Part shown: positions 58,443 to 64,000 of the stretch, piece by piece
Layout: the number at the start of each line of letters is the position of its first letter
Position numbering within the stretch: the stretch's first letter is position 1
NCBI RefSeq assembly: GCF_000526775.1
Contig: NZ_JAGS01000001.1
Coordinates: forward strand, 3,658,001-3,722,000
Length of the DNA stretch: 64,000 nucleotides
DNA from: Ruminococcus albus AD2013
GTDB taxonomy: Bacteria > Bacillota > Clostridia > Oscillospirales > Ruminococcaceae
Direction: 5' to 3'
The notes under the pieces: model-generated
What the model was told of the DNA's origin: nothing
Databases searched by the model: none
Seen by the model: the letters and a program-made list of their open reading frames with translations, nothing else
Position numbers and translations under genes: made by a program

Positions 58443-59948
58443 ATGATAGACCTGACCCATTTAGAAAAATACAGAGAGAACAACAGAATAGAAGCGAAAA
58501 AAGCTATCGGCGGGCTGCCTAACAGCATTTGGGAGACTTATTCTGCTTTTGCCAATACGCTGGGCGGAGTGATCCTGCTTGGCGTTGAGGAGCACAAGGA
58601 CAAGTCCCTGCACGCTATTGATCTGCCCGACCCGACTTATCTGATCGAGGAATTCTGGAAAATAATCAACAACCCGAACAAAGTGAGTCTTAACATTCTT
58701 ACTGAGAAAGACGTTCAAACCGAGGTCGTTGACGGCAAGGATATTGTTGTTATCAGGGTTCCCCGTGCGGAGCGTCCTGACAAGCCTATCTATATTGACG
58801 GCAACCCGCTTTCCGGTACTTACCGCCGCAACGGTGAGGGCGATTATCACTGCACTAAGGAAGAAGTCCAGGCGATGCTGCGTGACGCTGCGAGCAGATC
58901 ACAGGATATGCTGGTGCTGGAAGATATGGATATGGGCGTTTTCGATTATGACAGCGTTCACAGGTATCGTCAGCGTATGCGGAACTCCCGCCCAGGTCAC
59001 GTTTGGGAGGAGCTGGAGGACGAGGATTTTCTTTACAAGCTCGGTGCGGTCAGCAGGGGCAAGGACGGCAGGCGTTATCCAACAGTTGCAGGTCTGCTGA
59101 TGTTCGGATATGAGTATGAGATCGTCAAGGAGTTTCCTCATTATTTCCTAGACTATCAGGAGCAATTCGATGACAGCACCCGTTGGACCGACCGTATCGT
59201 TTCTTCATCGGGCGACTGGAGCGGCAACGTTTATGACTTTTATTTCAAAGTCTACAACCGTATCGCCCAGGACATCAAGACTCCCTTCAAGATCAAAAAC
59301 GGCGAGCGAATTGATGATACGCCTGTCCACACGGCTCTGCGTGAAGCGCTGGCAAACTGCATTATCAATGCCGATTATTATGGCAGGCAGGGGCTTGTTA
59401 TCATCAAAAAGCGTGACACTATTACATTCTCAAATCCCGGCAATTTCCGTATTGACGTTGAAGCAGCAAAAAGCGGCGGTGTCTCCGACCCAAGAAACAC
59501 CACGCTGATTAAGATGTTCAACCTCATAGATATTGGCGAGCGTGCAGGCAGCGGTATCCCGAACATTTACAGAGTCTGGGACAAGCAGGGCTGGGAAGCG
59601 CCAGTCATCACCGAAGATTTCGAGCCGGAAAGGATCACGCTGTCGCTTTCGGTGATTTCCGAGCCAAATGACTTATCAGCGGTTTCTGGTAAAAAAACGT
59701 TGATAAAAAGCGTTGATAAAAAAGCGTTGATAAAAACCGGCGATAAAAAGAAGATCATCGAACTTCAAAAAGAAACGGTAATTGAGTTCCTTACCGACCA
59801 TGTTACCTGCAAATCAAAAGATATTGCAGAATTACTTGGTATCAAGCTGACAAGATCGAGAGACATTCTCAATGAACTGATCGCTGACGACATTATAGTT
59901 GCCGAGGGTGCGAACAGGAACAGGACTTATCGGCTGAGGGAGAAATAG
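58443..59948 (+). CDS. AlbA_2/Schlafen-type ATP-binding transcriptional regulator
   Basis: The 501-residue protein begins MIDLTHLEKYRENNRIEAKK, behind an ACGAGGTACC site. The AlbA_2 (divergent AAA_4) domain covers residues 10-150: NRIEAKKAIGGLPNSIWETY, SAFANTLGGVILLGVEE, GTYRRNGEGDYHCTKEEV. A GHKL-like ATPase region follows (TALREALANCIINADYYGRQ, FSNPGNFRIDVEAAKSGG, NTTLIKMFNLIDIGERAGSG). A winged helix ends it (CKSKDIAELLGIKLTRSRDI). A low-complexity Lys-rich linker (KKTLIKSVDKKALIKTGDKK) joins them. Such proteins are widespread regulators of uncertain function, frequent in accessory regions. Confidence 0.88.
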   Translation: MIDLTHLEKYRENNRIEAKKAIGGLPNSIWETYSAFANTLGGVILLGVEEHKDKSLHAIDLPDPTYLIEEFWKIINNPNKVSLNILTEKDVQTEVVDGKDIVVIRVPRAERPDKPIYIDGNPLSGTYRRNGEGDYHCTKEEVQAMLRDAASRSQDMLVLEDMDMGVFDYDSVHRYRQRMRNSRPGHVWEELEDEDFLYKLGAVSRGKDGRRYPTVAGLLMFGYEYEIVKEFPHYFLDYQEQFDDSTRWTDRIVSSSGDWSGNVYDFYFKVYNRIAQDIKTPFKIKNGERIDDTPVHTALREALANCIINADYYGRQGLVIIKKRDTITFSNPGNFRIDVEAAKSGGVSDPRNTTLIKMFNLIDIGERAGSGIPNIYRVWDKQGWEAPVITEDFEPERITLSLSVISEPNDLSAVSGKKTLIKSVDKKALIKTGDKKKIIELQKETVIEFLTDHVTCKSKDIAELLGIKLTRSRDILNELIADDIIVAEGANRNRTYRLREK

Positions 59949-59957
59949 ACACTGCAA

Positions 59958-59993
59958 AAAGAGCTGAGACAACATAACCTGTCTCAGCTCTTT
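59958..59993 (+). terminator. Terminator of the AlbA_2 gene
   Basis: A perfect 14-bp stem (AAAGAGCTGAGACA and complement), 8-base loop. Confidence 0.88.
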
Positions 59994-60045
59994 ATAATTC
60001 TATGCTTGGGTTCTTTTCTGCGATTGTTGTTTTTGTGGGGTCAAA

Positions 60046-60360
60046 TTGGGATCAACCCGGTTATGTGAGTCCCGCAAACCGCATAATAGCGTGGTTTTTA
60101 ATCTATCGACTTCATCGTTGGGAAATGATCTCCCTGTTAATGAATACTATGATGATTGGTATATAATGGCTTTAAATCGCGATGGTAACGCAACTTACGG
60201 ATTATACACAATGCGTAAACAAGAATACGATTCCTATGATAATAATGATCCTAGCGTTACTATTTCTTTTGTGGAGTTTGATATAAGCAAATTGAATGCC
60301 GTGATCTTTCATAATACCTCAGATACATTAGACTTCAATCGAAAGATGGGCAGATTTTAA
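60046..60360 (+). CDS. Hypothetical protein, probably a fragment
   Basis: The 104-codon frame reads STSSLGNDLPVNEYYDDWYI, MALNRDGNATYGLYTMRKQE, SFVEFDISKLNAVIFHNTSD. The style (acidic, aromatic-rich, beta strands) is that of small immunity proteins. The first ~20 residues look unrelated and there is no ribosome-binding site, so the real start may be lost. Confidence 0.4.
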   Translation: MGSTRLCESRKPHNSVVFNLSTSSLGNDLPVNEYYDDWYIMALNRDGNATYGLYTMRKQEYDSYDNNDPSVTISFVEFDISKLNAVIFHNTSDTLDFNRKMGRF

Positions 60361-60454
60361 AGAAAAAGACCAAGACGACTGATAAAGACGAAGCAATAGC
60401 AATACCATGCTATTGTAATCAGGATAATTTTATGATATAATGATTTGTATATAA

Positions 60455-60637
60455 ATATATGGAGCAGATTGTGTTAAGGAAGAATATGGATTCGAATTGA
60501 GCTGGGAATTAAGAGTTGATGTCTATTCAAAAAATGAAACTGATAATGAAGTTGAAAATTTAATGTTTTTCTTTAAATTATTAAATCATATAATTGAAAA
60601 GTCTGATATTGACGATTTTGCCGCCGCACGCTCGTGA
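60455..60637 (+). pseudogene. Hypothetical fragment ending in the palindromic element
   Basis: Open after a TAA, the frame reads YGADCVKEEYGFELSWELRV, DVYSKNETDNEVENLMFFFK, LLNHIIEKSDI and then DDFAAARS with a stop. It has no start codon. The last part is the same foreign tail as in tetR and the ISAs1 gene. Confidence 0.55.
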
Positions 60638-60975
60638 CTTTAGTCATGAGTTAGGCGGCATTTCTAGACATTCTGTTGTGCATGGTCGAGGGTATGTATA
60701 TTCATTGTAATACCATATTGTAAGAGCTACCAAATACAGGAAGTCCTGATCATATACTTCGTCTTGTAAACTGTAATCCTCAATTAAGAATGTCAGATAC
60801 TATAATTCTTAAGTGAAAGACAGCTAAGTGAGTAAGATCAGCTGTCATTTTGCTTCTTAGATCTAAAAAAATAATTAAATTTTGATTGTGTCACGCGTGA
60901 CACAAACACAGAACAACTTTTAAGTATATAAAATTTTAAATTCTTAAAAAAATCTACTATAATAAATATATATGG
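60606..60975. repeat. Inverted-repeat partner, right copy (~370 bp)
   Basis: Reverse complement of 48350-48722, beginning with the palindromic tail (60612-60661) and including GTGTCACGCGTGACAC at 60888. A few changes and short indels separate the copies. Confidence 0.75.
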
Positions 60976-61254
60976 AATCCATCGTATTTTGTAGCAACTG
61001 TAAGCGACAGAAGTCTTAAACATAAACATGTGCCGTCTGATCATCACCAGCACAACAGACTGCTTCGGTCATAACTGAATATATACAGCTGCCTTTTGCG
61101 CTGGAGACTGCAATCTGGATTAGAGCGATACTTCCCAGCGTACAGTGTGGTTTTTGATGCCAATTTTGCAGCTAGTCGAATCCTCCATTCATGTCAATGG
61201 AGGATTTTTTTTGAGCAATTATATCTGAGACAGCTGAACAATATGGTCATTATG

Positions 61255-61370
61255 ATTGATCACTGTACCAGTCTGACTGCACTTAATCTAAGTGAATTTG
61301 ATACAGGCAACGTAAAAAATAATATGAGAGGTATGTTCTCCGATTGTTCCAACCTTAACTCCATAACTCT
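61255..61370 (+). pseudogene. BspA (DUF285) repeat remnant
   Basis: A frame with SLTALNLSEFDTGNVKN, MRGMFSDCSNLNSIT is one and a half DUF285 repeats. The rest of the gene is missing; the IS element starts 70 bases later. A sixth BspA gene existed here. Confidence 0.7.
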
Positions 61371-61442
61371 TGTTGAATTGTGTAGAACATTGAGAAATCA
61401 CTTAGCAAATACCTGTATTAAGTTGTTATTTCTGAATCGATA

Positions 61443-63067
61443 ATTAGTCTCTCCTCATTAAGGCATAATTTCAAGAGCACCGCCGCAGGCCATATGACAG
61501 CTCGAAATTCAGCAAAAACTGAATAAGGCGCAAAACCATCGCCGCAAGACGGTCGATGTTCATCGCAATGATGCTGAGAACGATCGATGCTTTTGTTGTA
61601 TCTTCTCTTTTTGTAAGCAGCAGACCCAGACCGAATTTGCGTTTCGCGAGACTAAACTTCCGCTCCACTTCAATTCGGTCGGTATTATCCTGGTAGGCGA
61701 TTTTCTTCTCAGCCTTGCTGTCTGCATCCTTCTTCGGCCTTCCGAGTTTCTTTCCGGAAAGCCGAATGCCTAGACTGCTGCAAAATGCAATGTTATCCCG
61801 ATTACGATAGATCTGATCTGCGAGTACACGCTCCGGATAATGTCCTGTGCGTTTCTTATAATTCTCGAGCGCAGTTTTTAAAACGGCACTCTCGTTGTAG
61901 GCATCGAAGGATAGCTTTTCAATTCTGCACATTCCGGTTTCATCCACAGACAGATCCAGCTTGGCACCGAACTCAACCGGAGATTTTGCTTTTCCTCTGA
62001 CGATCGGTCGGATATATGGCTGGCTGATGCTGACGATTCTATTTTCAATGCGATGTGTATTGCTGACAAACATATGTTGCTGCTGCGAATAGACTGTCTC
62101 CAGAATATCGAGTAAATATGCGTCAGATTCTGAAAGCACAACACCATTATTTTTCAGCAGATTCGAGATATATCCAAGATCGCGGCGGATGTATTGCAGC
62201 TGCTTTTTGATTGCTTTTCTGATCTTTTTCGCACCGCGTTTTCTGCATTTTGCGAGAGCAAGATAATCCTTTCGTGCCTTCTCACGGTACATTCTCGGTC
62301 TGTAGAAATTGTATTCATCACTGACCCGGCAGATCATATCTTCCAGCTTTTCACGCGCTTCATTCAGCAGTTCAATATCCTGCGGATACTTGATGTTTTG
62401 CGGAGCACAAGTTGCATCAATGATCAATGTACCAGAAATCCCGGCGGTTTCCGTGTGATTCCAGACATCCTGCTGCTCATTCGTCTCCTGCTCTCCGCCG
62501 CCGTTACCGTGATCATCATCGTCATCCTGATCGTCTTTCAGTGTATTGTATTCGATGATCATTTCATTGATCTCGTTCAGCACCTCTTCAGACAGACGCT
62601 TGCGAAATTCAACAAGCAGAGACGGCACAAACGGAATCTTGTCTTCATATCCGGGCAGACCGATGAAATACTGATAGTACGGGTTTTCTCTGATCTGTTC
62701 GACCAGTTCCTCATCAGGATAGTGATATTGCTTCTGAATCAGCAGCGAACCGAGTGCCATGCGCAGGGGCTTTGCAGGCATACCGGTATGGCTCGGGAAC
62801 AGCTTCGCATACTCAGCCTCGATCGTTTCCCACGGGATCATTGCTGCTTTCTTCACCCAGCGGTTATCCGGGTTCATTTTCAGTCCCAGCGGCTGATTGA
62901 AATCGGTAAATGAAATCTGCTTTTCTCTCTTGAACTTATACATGGCATCCTCCAAAGTGCAAGCTTTTTTCTCGTTTTCCGGCTTTTTCCTTGCACTTCT
63001 ATTATACCATGTTTTATCGCTTTTGTCGATGCTACGAAGGTTTTATTTGAATTGAGGAGAGACTAAT
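61443..63067. mobile_element. IS5-type insertion sequence, complete
   Basis: Terminal inverted repeats ATTAGTCTCTCCTCA (61443-61457) and its exact complement (63053-63067) bound one intact transposase gene. The outer bases allow a short target duplication (TAA or TTA), which cannot be fixed because the ends are palindromic with it. Confidence 0.88.
61471..62943 (-). CDS. IS5-type transposase
   Basis: The 490-residue protein starts MYKFKREKQISFTDFNQPLG, with GGAGG 8 bases upstream of the ATG. An InsH-type N-terminal domain (IPWETIEAEYAKLFPSHTG, PLRMALGSLLIQKQYHYPDE, YYQYFIGLPGYEDKIPF) is followed by a DDE core: TLIIDATCAPQNIKYPQDIE (first Asp), ERVLADQIYRNRDNIAFC (second Asp) and RIEVERKFSLAKRKFGLG (Glu). 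An acidic insert (KDDQDDDDDHGNGGGEQE) lies between the N-terminal part and the core. No frame break is seen; the element is probably able to move. Confidence 0.92.
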   Translation of the reverse strand: MYKFKREKQISFTDFNQPLGLKMNPDNRWVKKAAMIPWETIEAEYAKLFPSHTGMPAKPLRMALGSLLIQKQYHYPDEELVEQIRENPYYQYFIGLPGYEDKIPFVPSLLVEFRKRLSEEVLNEINEMIIEYNTLKDDQDDDDDHGNGGGEQETNEQQDVWNHTETAGISGTLIIDATCAPQNIKYPQDIELLNEAREKLEDMICRVSDEYNFYRPRMYREKARKDYLALAKCRKRGAKKIRKAIKKQLQYIRRDLGYISNLLKNNGVVLSESDAYLLDILETVYSQQQHMFVSNTHRIENRIVSISQPYIRPIVRGKAKSPVEFGAKLDLSVDETGMCRIEKLSFDAYNESAVLKTALENYKKRTGHYPERVLADQIYRNRDNIAFCSSLGIRLSGKKLGRPKKDADSKAEKKIAYQDNTDRIEVERKFSLAKRKFGLGLLLTKREDTTKASIVLSIIAMNIDRLAAMVLRLIQFLLNFELSYGLRRCS

Positions 63068-63074
63068 TAGTCTA

Positions 63075-63104
63075 TTGACACACGATATTTTAATGTGATA
63101 TAAT
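63075..63104 (+). promoter_or_regulatory. Promoter of the large secreted protein
   Basis: TTGACA, 18-base spacer, TATAAT, eight bases after the right end of the IS. AGGAGG lies 7 bases before the ATG at 63172. Confidence 0.8.
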
Positions 63105-63171
63105 CTTCAAGCGACTCAAAATTCAAAGCCGCTTTGCCGAAAATTTGGCAAAAAAGTTTAGGAGGGTTAAA

Positions 63172-64000
63172 ATGGATCAAAAACGATCAAAAAATCTGAA
63201 ACGTGTTGTTTCAGGGCTGTTATCATTAGCTATGATAACAACAAGTATGTCAGCAGTTTTACCTGCAAGTGCTGACGCTGCAAGTAAGCAGGAAGCATAT
63301 CCGTATGCGATATTTGCTGCGGATGAACTGGGTGGCATTAAGCTTGACCTTAATTATCTGACGGTCAATGGCAACACTTGCACAAACGGTGTTTATTCGA
63401 CAACTGCAAAGTATCCGAATGTAAATGGTACTATTTTGGAGAACGAAGCACTTGCTGTTGATGAGATCGTCACCGATGATGAGAATACCACTGATGCACA
63501 GGACGGCGCTAAGGCTTTCGATGTCAGCAGGGATATGATCTATATCCACAACAAGCTGATGACAAGCTGGTTCAATAATAGCCGTAATTTTGATAACGAC
63601 TATACGCTGTCAGAGATGAACATCAACCTCAATTCGCCGGTGTATGTTACAGGCAAGATGTCATATAACGGCAATGTTGCACTGAATACTGCAATCGGTG
63701 CGGTTTCCGATGTTACTCTCAGCGGCGGAAATCTCAACGGCAACAATGCTGTTATCTATTCCAAATTCGGTGATATAAATATCGATGAAAGTCAGGCTTC
63801 GATGAACGGTCTGATCTATGCGCCATTTGGTACAGTTACCATCGACTGTGACAATTTTAATCTGAACGGTATCATAATCGCACAGAATGTTGTTATTAAC
63901 AGCCGCTATGGTGCTAACATCAATTACAGCAACACATGGGCAGAATTTGTAGGTACTGAAACCGAAGAACTCAGCTGGACTTTTGCTGACTGGAAGTATC
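63172..64000 (+). CDS. Large secreted protein, N-terminal part (window edge)
   Basis: The frame runs open to the window end (276 codons). A signal peptide with a long basic start (MDQKRSKNLKRVVSGLLSLA, cleavage near SADAAS) leads to YPYAIFAADELGGIKLDLNY, YLTVNGNTCTNGVYSTTAKY and a repeat-like stretch (LSGGNLNGNNAVIYSKFGDI, SMNGLIYAPFGTVTIDCDNF, NLNGIIIAQNVVINSRYGAN). The last parts fit a right-handed beta-helix. Ruminococci carry such proteins as the beginnings of very long surface proteins; the rest lies outside, so no function is given. Confidence 0.75.
   Translation, partial: MDQKRSKNLKRVVSGLLSLAMITTSMSAVLPASADAASKQEAYPYAIFAADELGGIKLDLNYLTVNGNTCTNGVYSTTAKYPNVNGTILENEALAVDEIVTDDENTTDAQDGAKAFDVSRDMIYIHNKLMTSWFNNSRNFDNDYTLSEMNINLNSPVYVTGKMSYNGNVALNTAIGAVSDVTLSGGNLNGNNAVIYSKFGDINIDESQASMNGLIYAPFGTVTIDCDNFNLNGIIIAQNVVINSRYGANINYSNTWAEFVGTETEELSWTFADWKY

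Noticed and set aside
61785..62913. Plus-strand frames inside the IS5-type element
   Set aside because: They are antisense shadows of an intact transposase with recognisable DDE motifs.

Overview
The window looks like a chromosomal accessory region of a cellulolytic Ruminococcus, most likely R. albus or a close relative. The evidence is moderate-to-low GC with AT-rich spacers, secreted proteins ending in a module that resembles the R. albus CBM37 domain, a GH30 galactanase-type enzyme, BspA-type surface proteins in several copies, a CIRCE-controlled Hsp20, and many decayed insertion sequences. The species call is inference from domain style, not from a marker gene.

Layout. 0-7 kb: ATPase and transposase remnants, a secreted protein, a membrane protein, fragments of cardiolipin synthase and SMI1/KNR4 proteins, an ankyrin protein and a CPBP protease. 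7-11 kb: a hipB gene with a decayed hipA, flanked by two copies of a 1.1-kb palindrome-rich non-coding repeat. 11-17 kb: a GNAT gene, BspA protein 1 and a GH30 enzyme that shares its C-terminal module with the BspA proteins. 17-23 kb: a double-glycine peptide, a C39-peptidase ABC exporter and an ABC immunity-type exporter. 23-27 kb: BspA proteins 2 and 3. 27-32 kb: hsp20 and a VWA/solute-binding membrane cluster. 32.5-38.7 kb: a seven-gene operon of secreted proteins sharing a beta-rich module; one starts with a nearly intact eukaryote-like ubiquitin, and a short leader ORF plus terminator precede the operon. 39-41.5 kb: IS1595 and AAA-ATPase pseudogenes. 41.6-44.3 kb: the tRNA array described next. 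44.4-53 kb: BspA proteins 4 and 5, an LRR fragment, ISAs1 and a membrane protein. 53-64 kb: two LRR membrane proteins, SUKH/TetR/GNAT/AlbA genes, an intact IS5-type element and the start of a large secreted protein.

Main discovery. The 41.6-44.3 kb array is made of three transcription modules. Each has a consensus promoter, a ribosome-binding site, a short ORF of 30-45 codons, a strong intrinsic terminator with a shared core stem, and then tRNA genes. Each short ORF is enriched in the amino acids carried by the tRNAs behind it: Leu/Glu before Leu-Leu-Glu tRNAs; Asp-Gln-Cys-Phe-Trp-Gln before Asp-Gln-Cys-Phe-Gln-Trp tRNAs; Ser-Tyr repeats before Tyr-Tyr-Ser-Ser tRNAs. In the first two modules the end of the ORF can pair with the 5' arm and loop of the terminator, as an antiterminator should. 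The array therefore looks like a self-adjusting tRNA supply system controlled by leader-peptide attenuation: a shortage of a charged tRNA would stall the ribosome and switch on genes for that tRNA. Several of the tRNAs are structurally abnormal (leucine anticodons on short-variable-arm bodies, C at position 33, altered T-loops), and two small HTH proteins are embedded among them.
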